Shown here: piece after piece, positions 32,683-41,132 of the stretch
Layout of the letters: each line of letters begins with the position of its first letter
Position numbering within the stretch: position 1 is the first letter of the stretch
Assembly: GCF_900102015.1 (NCBI RefSeq)
Contig: NZ_FNAT01000011.1
Location: 1 to 64,000 of the forward strand
Direction: 5' to 3'
Source: Limimaricola pyoseonensis
GTDB taxonomy: Bacteria > Pseudomonadota > Alphaproteobacteria > Rhodobacterales > Rhodobacteraceae
Length of the DNA stretch: 64,000 nt
Made by a program: the position numbers and the translations under genes
The notes under the pieces: model-generated
The model's input: the letters and a program-made list of their open reading frames with translations, nothing else
What the model was told of the DNA's origin: nothing
Databases searched by the model: none

Positions 32683-33081
32683 ATGAGCATCGCCGCCTAC
32701 AAGACCACCATCCGCGAAAGCGAAAGCCCCCGTCAGATCGAACGTCGCGTGCTGAGCCGCGTCACCGGCCAGCTGGCCGAGCGGGCCGAGGCCTTCGACC
32801 GGGCCGAGAACCTTCGCGACCGCAGCACGCTGCTGACCGACGGGCTGCGCGACAACCTCGCCACCAACCAGAAGTTCTGGAACGAGCTGAAGTTCGACCT
32901 GTCGCAGCCGGGCAACGGCCTGCCGGCCGAGCTGAAGGCGAGCCTGATCTCGCTGGCGCTCTGGGTCGATCGCCAGACCAGCGCCGTGATGGGCGGCCAG
33001 CCCGGCGTGCGCGCCCTGGTCGACATCAACCGCTCCATCGTCGCCGGCCTCGCGGGGCAGGCCACCACCGAGGTGGCGTGA
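32683..33081 (+). CDS. flaF: Flagellin synthesis regulator FlaF
   Basis: A 132-residue protein. The FlaF pattern is seen in YKTTIRESESPRQIERRVLS, then LRDNLATNQKFWNELKFDLS and LALWVDRQTSAVMGGQ. In Caulobacter and rhizobia FlaF is needed for flagellin production and acts with FlbT. It is directly upstream of flbT (one base apart) and downstream of the flagellin gene. Confidence 0.93.
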   Translation: MSIAAYKTTIRESESPRQIERRVLSRVTGQLAERAEAFDRAENLRDRSTLLTDGLRDNLATNQKFWNELKFDLSQPGNGLPAELKASLISLALWVDRQTSAVMGGQPGVRALVDINRSIVAGLAGQATTEVA

Positions 33082-33082
33082 C

Positions 33083-33517
33083 ATGGCGCTCAAGCTCACC
33101 CTGCGCCCCGACGAGCGGATCGTCGTCAACGGCTGCATGATGCGCAACTCCTCGCGCCGCCACGTGCTGACCATCGAGAGCCACGCCGACGTGGTGCGCG
33201 GCCATGACCTTCTCGACGAGGACGCGCCCGTGACCCCGGTCACGCGGGTCTACTATCTCGTCCAGAACGCGCTGATCCACGCCAAGCTGCGCGACGATCT
33301 CGTGCCGATCATCCAGAGGGAAATGGCCAACCTCGCCACCACCTTCGGCCATCCCAGCCTCGGCCACATCTTCGAGGCGGCGAACCATGTCAGCACCGGC
33401 GACTACTACAAGGCGCTGCGGGCACTGCGCCCGGTGATGGCGCATGAGAGCGAGCTGTTCGAGCACCTGGCCCGCTCCGCCGAGCCGGCCGGGCCCGTCG
33501 CCGAGCCCGCGCGGTGA
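33083..33517 (+). CDS. flbT: Flagellin mRNA regulator FlbT
   Basis: A 144-residue protein with the FlbT pattern LTLRPDERIVVNGCMMRNSS, then YYLVQNALIHAKLRDDL and STGDYYKALRALRPVM. FlbT represses or stabilises flagellin mRNA depending on assembly state. It is the natural partner of FlaF, and its stop overlaps the GTG of the next gene, so translation is coupled. Confidence 0.94.
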   Translation: MALKLTLRPDERIVVNGCMMRNSSRRHVLTIESHADVVRGHDLLDEDAPVTPVTRVYYLVQNALIHAKLRDDLVPIIQREMANLATTFGHPSLGHIFEAANHVSTGDYYKALRALRPVMAHESELFEHLARSAEPAGPVAEPAR

Positions 33518-34326
33518 TCTCGATCTCGGGCATGACCGCCCGGTTGGGGCTGCAGCTGGCGGACTCGACGCGCGACCGCCAGCTCGAGCTCATCCGCAAG
33601 CAGCCCGAACACCAGCGCGCCATCGCCGCCTTCGAGGAGCGGATCGGCAGCGTCACGACGGTCGACCAGCTGATGGAGGACCGGGAGCTCTACGTCTTCG
33701 TCATGAAGGCCTTCGACCTCGAGGACCAGATCTTCGGAAAGGCGATGATCCGCAAGGTTCTCGAGAGCGACAAGTCCGACCCGAAGGCGCTGGTGAACCG
33801 GCTGACCGACTCCCGCTTCCGCGAGCTGTACGACAACATGGGCTTCGGCGGCGGCGGCACCTTCAACACCAAGACCCTGCAGGCGAGCTGGCGGACCGAG
33901 ATGGTCGAGCGCTATGTCGGCCAACGCTTCGAGAGCGCCCAGGCCGAGCAGAACGAGACCGTCGGCACGGTGCTTGAGTTCCGCCGCAAGGCCGGTGACA
34001 TCCGCAGCTGGTTCGACGTGCTCAAGGACGCCGAGATGGGCGAGTTCATGCGCACCGCGCTCGGCCTGCCCAAGGAGATGGTGCGGCTCGACGTCGACAA
34101 GCAGGTCGAGCTGTTCAAGTCGAAATTCGACCTCGCCAAGCTCAAGGACCCGGCCGAGCTGGAAAGGCTCGAGCGCCGCTACGTGGCGATCAGCGACGTC
34201 AAGGCCGGTGCCGATGCCAGCGCCAACCTGGCACTGCAGCTGATGAACGTGGCGGGGGCGGGGGGGCGGTTCACCCCCGTGACGCTCGACATCACCATGA
34301 TCACCTCGATCCGCAAGGGCTACTGA
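33514..34326 (+). CDS. DUF1217-family flagellar protein
   Basis: A 270-residue protein that starts at GTG inside the flbT stop. The DUF1217 pattern shows as ELYVFVMKAFDLEDQIFGKA, RKVLESDKSDPKALVNRLTD and VERYVGQRFE. This domain occurs in flagellar clusters of rhizobia and rhodobacters, where its role in filament or hook assembly is not settled. It ends the flagellin-flaF-flbT region and faces fliG convergently. Confidence 0.88.
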   Translation: MISISGMTARLGLQLADSTRDRQLELIRKQPEHQRAIAAFEERIGSVTTVDQLMEDRELYVFVMKAFDLEDQIFGKAMIRKVLESDKSDPKALVNRLTDSRFRELYDNMGFGGGGTFNTKTLQASWRTEMVERYVGQRFESAQAEQNETVGTVLEFRRKAGDIRSWFDVLKDAEMGEFMRTALGLPKEMVRLDVDKQVELFKSKFDLAKLKDPAELERLERRYVAISDVKAGADASANLALQLMNVAGAGGRFTPVTLDITMITSIRKGY

Positions 34327-34357
34327 GACCGGGGCAAGGCCACCGGCCCCCCGCGGT

Positions 34358-35452
34358 TCATTCGAGGATGTCCTCCTCCTCATCGCCGGCGCTCGGCAGC
34401 TCGATCGCGCCGTCCTCGGCCAACTGCCGCGTGAAGTCGACGATCATGGTCTGCGCGGCGCGGGCGTCGCGGCCGCGCACCGGGCCCATCGTGTTCATCT
34501 CGTCGAGCAGCATGTCGCGCGCCCGCGCCGTCAGCGCGTCGAGGAAATGCGCGCGCATCTCCTTGCTCGCCCCCCTGAGCGCCAGCGGCAGCGTGTTGCC
34601 CTGCAGCCCGCGCATCACCCGCGCCAGGCTCTGCGCGTCGAGCCGGATCAGGTCGTCGAAGGTGAACATCTTCGCCTTGATCCCCTCAAGCGCGCCTGGC
34701 ACGCGGGTCTCGAGCGCCTCCTGCAGGGTCTCGAACAGGTCTCGGTCGAGCTTGTTGAACAGGTCGGCCATGCGCTGCTCCATCTCGACCTCGCCCGACT
34801 GCGCCCCGGCCGAGAGCATGTCGCTCTGCAGCGTCTCCTCGATCTGCTGCATCATCTTCGGCGGCACCGCCTCCATGCGGATCATCCGTTCGACCACCTC
34901 CTGCATCCGCTCCTCGCCCAGAAGCGGCAGCACCTTGGCCGCCACGTCGGGCGAGACGTTGCCCAGGATCGCCGCGGCGGTCTGCTCGTGCTCGCCCTTG
35001 AGGTAGCCCGCGATCGCCACCTCGCCCATGTTCGAGAACTTGGTCCACAGGTCGCGCTCGCGCAGCGGGCCGCGGATGTCCTTCAGGATCGCCTCGACCT
35101 GATCCTCGGGCAGGAAGCCGCGCAGCATCGCCTCGGCGGTGGCGATCGAGCCGACCACGCCGCCGCCGGTGTCGACCTCGGCCGAGAACTCGGCCAGCAC
35201 CGCCTCGACCGTCTCGGCCTTGACCAGCCCCAGCCGCGCCACGGCGCGGGTGATCTTCTGGATGTCCTCGGGCGAGAGCTTGCGCATCAGCTCGGTGCCG
35301 CGCTCCTCGCCCAGGCACAGGAACAAGATCGCCGCCTTCTCCGCGCCCCTGAGCCGGCGCTGCGGCGGGGTGGGCGGGGTCGCGGCGTGGCGCACCGGCC
35401 CTGTGGCGGCCATCGGGTTGGCGATCGGCAGGTCCTGGGGTTCCGTGGTCAT
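34358..35452 (-). CDS. fliG: Flagellar motor switch protein FliG
   Basis: A 364-residue rotor protein. The N-terminal domain starts LRGAEKAAILFLCLGEERGT, the middle part has FSNMGEVAIAGYLKGEHEQT, and the C-terminal torque domain includes FDDLIRLDAQSLARVMRGLQ with charged residues, ending MGPVRGRDARAAQTMIVDF. It contacts MotA and the FliF ring. ATG 35452 is preferred over a GTG two codons upstream. It is the last gene of fliF-fliH-fliN-fliP-fliG. Confidence 0.96.
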   Translation of the reverse strand: MTTEPQDLPIANPMAATGPVRHAATPPTPPQRRLRGAEKAAILFLCLGEERGTELMRKLSPEDIQKITRAVARLGLVKAETVEAVLAEFSAEVDTGGGVVGSIATAEAMLRGFLPEDQVEAILKDIRGPLRERDLWTKFSNMGEVAIAGYLKGEHEQTAAAILGNVSPDVAAKVLPLLGEERMQEVVERMIRMEAVPPKMMQQIEETLQSDMLSAGAQSGEVEMEQRMADLFNKLDRDLFETLQEALETRVPGALEGIKAKMFTFDDLIRLDAQSLARVMRGLQGNTLPLALRGASKEMRAHFLDALTARARDMLLDEMNTMGPVRGRDARAAQTMIVDFTRQLAEDGAIELPSAGDEEEDILE

Positions 35453-35459
35453 GCGCACC

Positions 35460-36287
35460 TCATCCGCCGGCGACCGGCATGTAGCTTTCCATCAGGCTTC
35501 CGGCCAGCATGTACCAGCCGTCGATCAGAACGAAGAAGATCACCTTGAAGGGCAGGGAGATCAGCACCGGCGGCAGCATCATCATGCCCGCCGACATCAG
35601 CACCGAGGCGACGATCAGGTCGATCGCCACGAAGGGCAGGTAGATCAGGAAGCCGATCGAGAAGGCCCGGCGCAGCTCCGAGATCATGAAGGCCGGCACC
35701 AGCGTCCGCCACGACGCCTCGGCCGCCGTCTCGGGCAGCACCAGCTCGCCCGCCGTGCCGTCCGAGCGGTCCGCGAGATCGGCGAAGAGCTCGATGTCGC
35801 GCGGCCGCGTGTTGGCGAACATGAAGGCCTTGAACGGGTCGCCCACCCGCATCAGCGCCTGCTCCTCGGTGATGGCGTTGTTGAGCAGCGGCTGCAGACC
35901 GCCCTCCCAGGCATCCTCGAAGACCGGCTGCATGACGAAGAAGGTCATGAACAGCGCCATTGAGGTCAGTACCATGTTGGGCGGGGTCTGGTTGAGCCCC
36001 AGCGCCGAGCGCAGGATCGAGAAGACGATCACGAAGCGCGTGAAGCAGGTCATGACGATCAGCAGGCCCGGCGCGATCGACAGCACCGTCATCAGCGCCA
36101 CGAGCTGCAGGATCCGCCCCGAGAGCGAGGCCCGCTCGTCCGAGCCGTCGGGCGCGTCGGACAGCACGTCGCCCAACGCGTCGAGCAGCCCCGCGCCATC
36201 CTGCGCGAGGGCCGGGCCGGCGAGGGCCACGAGCGCCAGCACGGCGATCCACGCCGCGCGGCCGGGGAGGGCGCGCCTCGGGCTCAA
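35460..36287 (-). CDS. fliP: Flagellar export gate protein FliP
   Basis: A 275-residue export gate subunit with a cleavable-looking signal (residues 1-29, ending ALAGPALAQ). FliP motifs follow: TVLSIAPGLLIVMTCFTRFV, LRSALGLNQTPPNMVLTSMA, and the C-terminal MMLPPVLISLPFKVIFFVLI. The likely start is TTG at 36287, with GAGGAA upstream. No fliO gene is present between fliN and fliP, where it usually lies. Confidence 0.96.
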   Translation of the reverse strand: MSPRRALPGRAAWIAVLALVALAGPALAQDGAGLLDALGDVLSDAPDGSDERASLSGRILQLVALMTVLSIAPGLLIVMTCFTRFVIVFSILRSALGLNQTPPNMVLTSMALFMTFFVMQPVFEDAWEGGLQPLLNNAITEEQALMRVGDPFKAFMFANTRPRDIELFADLADRSDGTAGELVLPETAAEASWRTLVPAFMISELRRAFSIGFLIYLPFVAIDLIVASVLMSAGMMMLPPVLISLPFKVIFFVLIDGWYMLAGSLMESYMPVAGG

Positions 36288-36291
36288 CGGG

Positions 36292-36660
36292 TCATTCCTC
36301 GGAGACGTAGTCCTTGACGATGTCGGTCAGCGACACGCCGATCCGGTTCTCGCCCAGCTTGACGAGGTCGCCGCGCGCCACGAGGCGGTCGTTGATCATC
36401 ACGTCCACCGGCTCGCCGATTCGCTTGTCGAGCTCGATCACCGAGCCGCGGCCGAGCTTGAGCAGCTGCGCGATCGGCATCTTGGCGTGGCCGAGCACGA
36501 TCTGCACGTCGAGGCCGACATTCAGCATCGCCTCGATGTTGCGCCCGCCCTTGGGCGCCTCGGCCTGCGGGGCGGCGTCGAACACCGCCGCGCCGTCGCC
36601 CTCGATCTCGGGGAACTCGGCGCCCGCCGCCTGCGGCGCCTGCTGTTTCGTGTCACTCAC
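36292..36660 (-). CDS. fliN: Flagellar motor switch protein FliN
   Basis: A 122-residue C-ring protein with the SpoA-type C-terminal domain: VQIVLGHAKMPIAQLLKLGR, then GSVIELDKRIGEPVDVMIND and GENRIGVSLTDIV. The gene starts with GTG overlapping the fliH stop (GTGA) and ends four bases before fliP. With FliG and FliM it makes the switch complex. Confidence 0.95.
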   Translation of the reverse strand: MSDTKQQAPQAAGAEFPEIEGDGAAVFDAAPQAEAPKGGRNIEAMLNVGLDVQIVLGHAKMPIAQLLKLGRGSVIELDKRIGEPVDVMINDRLVARGDLVKLGENRIGVSLTDIVKDYVSEE

Positions 36661-37316
36661 GTCCGGTCCTCCGGCTGGTCGGTTGCGGGCCCGGCGGCGG
36701 TCTCGAGCGCGCCGAGGATGGTCTGGCAGATCTGGTCGAAGCTGTAGTCGAGCCGGCCGCCGTCCCAGGCGACACGGGCCGCGCCGTGCGGCAGGGCCGG
36801 GTCGGGGCGCAGCTCGACCCGCTCGCCCAGCCCGAGCGCGGCCGCCTCGTGCGCCACGCGGGGCCCGAGCGCCCCGGCCGCCTCGGCCGGCAGCGTCACC
36901 ACGAGGCGCGGGCTCGACAGGCCCAGCGACAGCCCGCGCCGGATCTGCGCCAGCGCCCGGTCCTGCCCCTTGCGCGCGAGTATCTCGGGCAGCACCTGCT
37001 GCGCCACGCCGGCGGCATAGGCCAGCACCTGCCGCTCGAGCGCCGCGCGATGGGCGGCCTCGCTGCGGCCCAAACCCTCCAGCTCGGCGCGCAGCGCCTC
37101 GAGCGTCTCGCCCTGGCGCCGTGTCTCGGCGGCCTCGGCCTCGGCCAGCGCCTCGGCCCGGCCCTGCGCGCGGCCCTCCTCGCGCGCGGCGGCGCGCGCC
37201 TCGGCCAGCGCGGCGGCGAGATCCTCGTCGCTGTGGCGCGCGGCCGGGGCCTGCGGGCCGCCGCGGCGTTCCTCGGCCAGCTCGCGGTCGAAGTCGCGGT
37301 CGAAGATGAAGCTCAC
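36657..37316 (-). CDS. fliH: Flagellar export ATPase regulator FliH
   Basis: A 219-residue protein with a strongly charged, alanine/glutamate-rich coiled-coil middle (AEARAAAREEGRAQGRAEAL). The C-terminal FliH/HrpE-type domain contains PRLVVTLPAEAAGALG and HGAARVAWDGGRLDYSFDQI. It holds and regulates the FliI ATPase. It starts at GTG within the fliF stop. The middle is low in conservation; context makes the call firm. Confidence 0.9.
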   Translation of the reverse strand: MSFIFDRDFDRELAEERRGGPQAPAARHSDEDLAAALAEARAAAREEGRAQGRAEALAEAEAAETRRQGETLEALRAELEGLGRSEAAHRAALERQVLAYAAGVAQQVLPEILARKGQDRALAQIRRGLSLGLSSPRLVVTLPAEAAGALGPRVAHEAAALGLGERVELRPDPALPHGAARVAWDGGRLDYSFDQICQTILGALETAAGPATDQPEDRT

Positions 37317-39076
37317 GCGCGGTCCTCCTCGGCCAGCCAGCCCTGCACGACCTTCAGCGCGGCCACGGGCTCGCTTTCCACGAGGTCGCCGACCGAGACT
37401 AGCCGCTGGCGGCGGACCTTGCCGTCGACCGAGGCCAGCGCGACCATCTCGTCGGGGTCGTAGGAGGCGAGCTGCTGCTCGGGCAGCATGGCGCGCAGCT
37501 GGGCGGCGGCGCCGTCGGGGGCCGCGCCGCCGGCGACGGCCGCGGCAGAGGTCCCGGCGGCGGGCAGGGCGCCCGGCTCGGCCTGCTGGCGGCTGCCGCC
37601 CGGCAGCATCTGGCGCGCGCCCTCGAAGGCCTGCCCGAGCGCCGGGGTGCCGCCACCGCCGAAGCCTGCATCCGCGCCGGCCAGCGCCAGCCCCGGCTCG
37701 GGGACCATGCGGCGCAGGAGCGGCCGCAGCCCGAAGGCCAGCACCGCCGCCACCAGCGCCAGCGCGAAGCTGCCGCGCAGGATGGCGCCGAAATTCTGGG
37801 CGATGGTCTGGCCCAGCGACAGCCCGACCGGCGCGCCGAGATCCATCGAGTAGTCCATGAAGCGCAGGCTGTCGACGGAGACCTGGTCGCCGCGCGCCTC
37901 GTCGAAGCCGATCGCCGAGCGCACCAGCTGGGTCAGGCGCTCGATCTCTTCGGGGCTGCGCTCCTGATAGGCGGTCTCGCCGTTCGAGGCGACGTTGTAG
38001 ATGCCGTTGACCAGCACCGCGACCGAGATCCGCTGCACCGCGCCGGGCTCGCGCACCGTCTCGGACTGGGTCGAGCCGATCTCGTAATTGACGATCTCGT
38101 CGTTGCGGGTGGTGTTCGAGGCCGACCCGGCGCCGCCATCGACGCCGCCGCCGAGCTCGGCCGGCAGGTTGTTGGCGACCCCGACCTCGGGCTCGCCGCC
38201 GTCGCGGTCCTGGCTTTCCTCCTGCCGGGTCTCGGTCGAGCGGACCACCTGCTGGGCCGGATCGAAGCTTTGCTGGCGGATCACCTCGCGCGCGTTCGAC
38301 AGCTCGACATTGACCTGCACGCGGGCGTTGCCGGCGCCGACGCGGGCGGTCAGCATCTCGGTGATCGAGCGTTGCAGCCGCTCTTCCATGGTGGCGCCGG
38401 CGGCCTGGATGCCGGCCTCTCCCTCGACCTCCTCCGACAAAATTGTCTCGCCGCTGGCCGAGAGCACGGTGACGCGCGAGGGCGACAGCTCCGGCACGGC
38501 GGAGGCGACCAGCGCCCGGATCGCGAGGCCCTGGCGGCGGCTGATCTGGCTGGTCACGCGGCCGCGCACGATCACCGAGGCCGAGGGCTCGGGCCGGGTG
38601 CGCGAGAAGGCCTCGCGCTCGGGCAGCACCAGGTGCACCCGCGCCGCGTCGACGCCCTCGATTGTCTGGATCGAGCGCGCGAGCTCGCCCTCGAGCGCGC
38701 GCAGCCGGCTGACCTGCTGCATGAAGCTGTTCATGCCGAGCCCGGAGGACTGGTCGAAGATCTCCCAGCCGGCCGTGCCCTCGTCGGGCAGGCCCTGCTC
38801 GGCCAGCGCCATGCGCGCGCGCGCCACGTCGGGCTGCGGCACCGAGACGATGGTGCCGCCGCCCGACAGCTCCACCTTGAAGCCGTCCTGCTCCAGCGCG
38901 CTCACCACCCGGCCGGCCGCGCCGAGCGACAGGTCGGTGTAGAGCGGCGCGAAGCTCGGGGCGAGCGCGAGGTTCAGCCCGATCACGAGCGCCAGCACCA
39001 GCCCGAGGCCGGTGGCGCCGAGCGCGATGAGCTTTGTCCGGCCCAGGGCCAGCAGATTGTCCAGGATCGGTTTCAC
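37313..39076 (-). CDS. fliF: Flagellar MS-ring protein FliF
   Basis: A 587-residue membrane-ring protein. The first membrane helix (LGATGLGLVLALVIGLNLAL) is followed by the ring-building motifs with PLYTDLSLGAAGRVVSALEQ and MALAEQGLPDEGTAGWEIFD, then DAARVHLVLPEREAFSR and the C-terminal membrane helix near GSFALALVAAVLAFGLRPLL. GTG 39076 is preferred as start (GAGG upstream); a TTG further upstream lies in the promoter motif. It is the first gene of its operon. Confidence 0.96.
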   Translation of the reverse strand: MKPILDNLLALGRTKLIALGATGLGLVLALVIGLNLALAPSFAPLYTDLSLGAAGRVVSALEQDGFKVELSGGGTIVSVPQPDVARARMALAEQGLPDEGTAGWEIFDQSSGLGMNSFMQQVSRLRALEGELARSIQTIEGVDAARVHLVLPEREAFSRTRPEPSASVIVRGRVTSQISRRQGLAIRALVASAVPELSPSRVTVLSASGETILSEEVEGEAGIQAAGATMEERLQRSITEMLTARVGAGNARVQVNVELSNAREVIRQQSFDPAQQVVRSTETRQEESQDRDGGEPEVGVANNLPAELGGGVDGGAGSASNTTRNDEIVNYEIGSTQSETVREPGAVQRISVAVLVNGIYNVASNGETAYQERSPEEIERLTQLVRSAIGFDEARGDQVSVDSLRFMDYSMDLGAPVGLSLGQTIAQNFGAILRGSFALALVAAVLAFGLRPLLRRMVPEPGLALAGADAGFGGGGTPALGQAFEGARQMLPGGSRQQAEPGALPAAGTSAAAVAGGAAPDGAAAQLRAMLPEQQLASYDPDEMVALASVDGKVRRQRLVSVGDLVESEPVAALKVVQGWLAEEDRA

Positions 39077-39111
39077 GGAAAAGGCCTCGCCGGTACGGGT
39101 CTTTCTACCCA

Positions 39112-39148
39112 AACTATCCTTATTTGGTCACACTCATCAAGTATAGTT
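39112..39148. promoter_or_regulatory. Symmetric promoter/operator element between fliF and fliL
   Basis: AACTATCCTT (39112-39121) and AAGTATAGTT (39139-39148) are inverted copies with one mismatch, separated by exactly 17 bases. Read on the minus strand this gives AAGGATAGTT upstream of fliF, and on the plus strand AAGTATAGTT upstream of fliL. The sequence matches the AAGGATAG motif at other flagellar promoters. Confidence 0.55.
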
Positions 39149-39222
39149 GGGTGAATGTTCTTGCCTGTTCGACCAAAAGACCACATATTGTTTGCAAGTC
39201 TAACAGAGCGTGGGCGGGACCG

Positions 39223-39816
39223 ATGGCCAAGCCGGCAACAGCGCAGGCGATGCAGTCCGGTGAGGCTGCCAAGCCGGGCAAGCTGCGATTCCTGCTGCTC
39301 GGCCTGGTGTCCATTCTGTGCCTGGGCGGCGGGCTGGCCGCGGCGGTCGGGCCGGCGCGCCTGGCCGAGATGGCCGGGCTCGGGGATGCACCGGCCGAGG
39401 CCGAGAAAGCCGACGCGCCGGAGGCCGCCGCTGCCTACGCGTCGAGTGACAAGGGCGAGAAGGGCGACAAGGGCAAGGGGCAGGCCGCGGCGACGGGGCA
39501 CATGCTGATGCCGTTCGAGCAGATCATCGTCAACGTCACCGCGACCACCGCCGCGGGCCGCCAGACCAGCCGGTTCCTCAAGATGGACCTCGCGCTGGTC
39601 TACGACGCCGCGCTGCCGGGGGCGGATCTGCTGGAGCAGCGCCGCATCTACCTGCGCGACAGCTTCCAGGATTACCTGCGCCAGCTCGACGAGCGCGACC
39701 TGCAGGGCTCGGCCGGCCTCGCCGGAGTGAAGTCCGAGCTGCTGCGCCGCGCCCGCGCGGTGGGCGGCGGCGACGCCCCGCGCGAGATCCTCGTCTCCGA
39801 CATGATCGTGCAATAG
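39223..39816 (+). CDS. fliL: Flagellar basal-body associated protein FliL
   Basis: A 197-residue protein with an N-terminal membrane helix (LRFLLLGLVSILCLGGGLAA), a charged linker with a GEKGDKGKG run, and the periplasmic FliL domain: MPFEQIIVNVTATT, RFLKMDLALVYDAA, and RRIYLRDSFQDYLRQLDERD. It lies four bases before fliM, the classic fliL-fliM order. A second FliL-like protein is encoded at 20018, and the two differ greatly. Confidence 0.92.
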   Translation: MAKPATAQAMQSGEAAKPGKLRFLLLGLVSILCLGGGLAAAVGPARLAEMAGLGDAPAEAEKADAPEAAAAYASSDKGEKGDKGKGQAAATGHMLMPFEQIIVNVTATTAAGRQTSRFLKMDLALVYDAALPGADLLEQRRIYLRDSFQDYLRQLDERDLQGSAGLAGVKSELLRRARAVGGGDAPREILVSDMIVQ

Positions 39817-39820
39817 GGCC

Positions 39821-40780
39821 ATGGCGATGATTCAACGCACGCTCCGCCTGCCCGAGGGCGGCCTCACCCAGGGCAGCATCGAAGAGCAGATCATAGAGAT
39901 GGCCTCGCTCAGCTACGAGCGGCTGCCGCTGCTCGAGGCGATCGTCGAGCGCTACGCGCTCGGGCTCGGCGCCGCCTTCAAGAGCTTCTGCGGCAGCCCC
40001 TGCGAGGTGACGGTCCGCTCCTTCGACTACCTGCCCTGCGGGCCGGCGCTCGAATCCCTGCCGGCGCCGGCGCTGACGGCGGTGGTGCGGGTCCAGCCCT
40101 GGGACGGCCGGCTCGGCCTGACGATCTCGCCCGAACTGATGTTCTCGCTGCTCGAGCTGATGCTCGGCGGCCGGTCGGGGCCGAGCAAAAGCTGGACGCC
40201 GCGCAGCTTCACCGCGATCGAGAAGCGCTTCGCCGAGCGCGTCGCCGGCGTGGCGCTGCGCGATCTCGAGAACGCCTTCGAGACCGTCGACGAGATCAGC
40301 TGCCGGATCGAGCACCTCGAGACCAGTCCGCAGAACGCCATGCTCGCGCCGCCGGCCGCGGCCGCGATCCGGGTGGTGCTGCGCGTCACCGTCGAGGAGC
40401 GGCAGGGCGACCTCGCCCTGGTGATCCCCGACAGCCTGATCGACACGGTCCGTTCGCTTCTGGTCCAGAGCTTCCCGGGCGGCGAGATCGCCGGCGGCGA
40501 CGGCGGCTGGCGCGCGGCGCTGAGCCGGTCGATCACCGGCTCGGAAGCCCGGTTGACGGCGGTTCTGCACGAGGTGAAGCTGGAGCTTCGCGATGTTCTG
40601 GAGTGGCAGCGCGGTCAGGTGCTGGACCTCGGCATCGGGATGGACCACGAGGTGGAGGTGCGGTGCAGCGGCCACGCGATGTTCCGCGCCGCGATCGGCC
40701 GGCGCAAGACCGGCGCGATGGCGCTGCGGGTGACCGAAGAAATCGGCCAGGGGGACGACGAGGATGGCCCTGTTGATTGA
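39821..40780 (+). CDS. fliM: Flagellar motor switch protein FliM
   Basis: A 319-residue switch protein. The middle domain is seen at YALGLGAAFKSFCGSPCEVT and FSLLELMLGGRSG, and the C-terminal SpoA domain at RDVLEWQRGQVLDLGIGMDH and AAIGRRKTGAMALRV. The usual N-terminal CheY-binding peptide of the type LSQxEIDALL is not visible; the protein begins MAMIQRTLRLPEGGLTQGS. No in-frame upstream extension fits, because fliL ends four bases before. This suggests altered coupling to chemotaxis. Confidence 0.93.
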   Translation: MAMIQRTLRLPEGGLTQGSIEEQIIEMASLSYERLPLLEAIVERYALGLGAAFKSFCGSPCEVTVRSFDYLPCGPALESLPAPALTAVVRVQPWDGRLGLTISPELMFSLLELMLGGRSGPSKSWTPRSFTAIEKRFAERVAGVALRDLENAFETVDEISCRIEHLETSPQNAMLAPPAAAAIRVVLRVTVEERQGDLALVIPDSLIDTVRSLLVQSFPGGEIAGGDGGWRAALSRSITGSEARLTAVLHEVKLELRDVLEWQRGQVLDLGIGMDHEVEVRCSGHAMFRAAIGRRKTGAMALRVTEEIGQGDDEDGPVD

Positions 40781-41132
40781 CGCTCTGATCCTGGTCCTGC
40801 TCGCGGGCGTGCTGGCCTATGCCTGGGTAGTGGACCGCCGGGTCAGGACGCTGATGCAGCATCTGCGCGATCTGCAGCCGCTGATCGGCGAGTTCTCGGC
40901 CGCGGTCGACAAGTCCGAGCAGTCGGTGCGCGGCCTGTCCGAGGCGGCGCGCGACCTGCAGGAGCCGCCGGCCCCCCGCGCGCCGCGGGCGCCGGCGCTG
41001 CCCGGCCGCACCGCCGAGAAGGCCGCCCGCGCCGCCCGCGCCCGCAATCAGGCCGCCGGTGTGACCCGTGTCACCGGCAAGGCCGACCTGGTGCAGAGCT
41101 TCTTCGACCGTGTGAAGGATCGCGAAGAATGA
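40764..41132 (+). CDS. Small membrane-anchored flagellar-operon protein (DUF6468-like)
   Basis: A 122-residue protein with one N-terminal membrane helix (ALLIDALILVLLAGVLAYAW). A helical segment follows (MQHLRDLQPLIGEFSAAVDK), then a proline/alanine-rich basic tail ending VQSFFDRVKDREE. It overlaps the end of fliM by 17 bases and the start of motE by four. The pattern recalls the DUF6468 proteins found in alphaproteobacterial flagellar operons, but I cannot confirm that. Its function is unknown. Confidence 0.75.
   Translation: MALLIDALILVLLAGVLAYAWVVDRRVRTLMQHLRDLQPLIGEFSAAVDKSEQSVRGLSEAARDLQEPPAPRAPRAPALPGRTAEKAARAARARNQAAGVTRVTGKADLVQSFFDRVKDREE

Noticed and set aside
34327-34357. Terminator between the DUF1217 gene and fliG
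   Set aside because: Only short imperfect GC pairing is seen in this 31-base gap.
37136-37220. Possible short tandem repeat in the fliH middle region
   Set aside because: The repeated GAGGCC/GCCTCG-like units follow from an alanine/glutamate coiled coil in GC-rich coding DNA, not from a DNA repeat.
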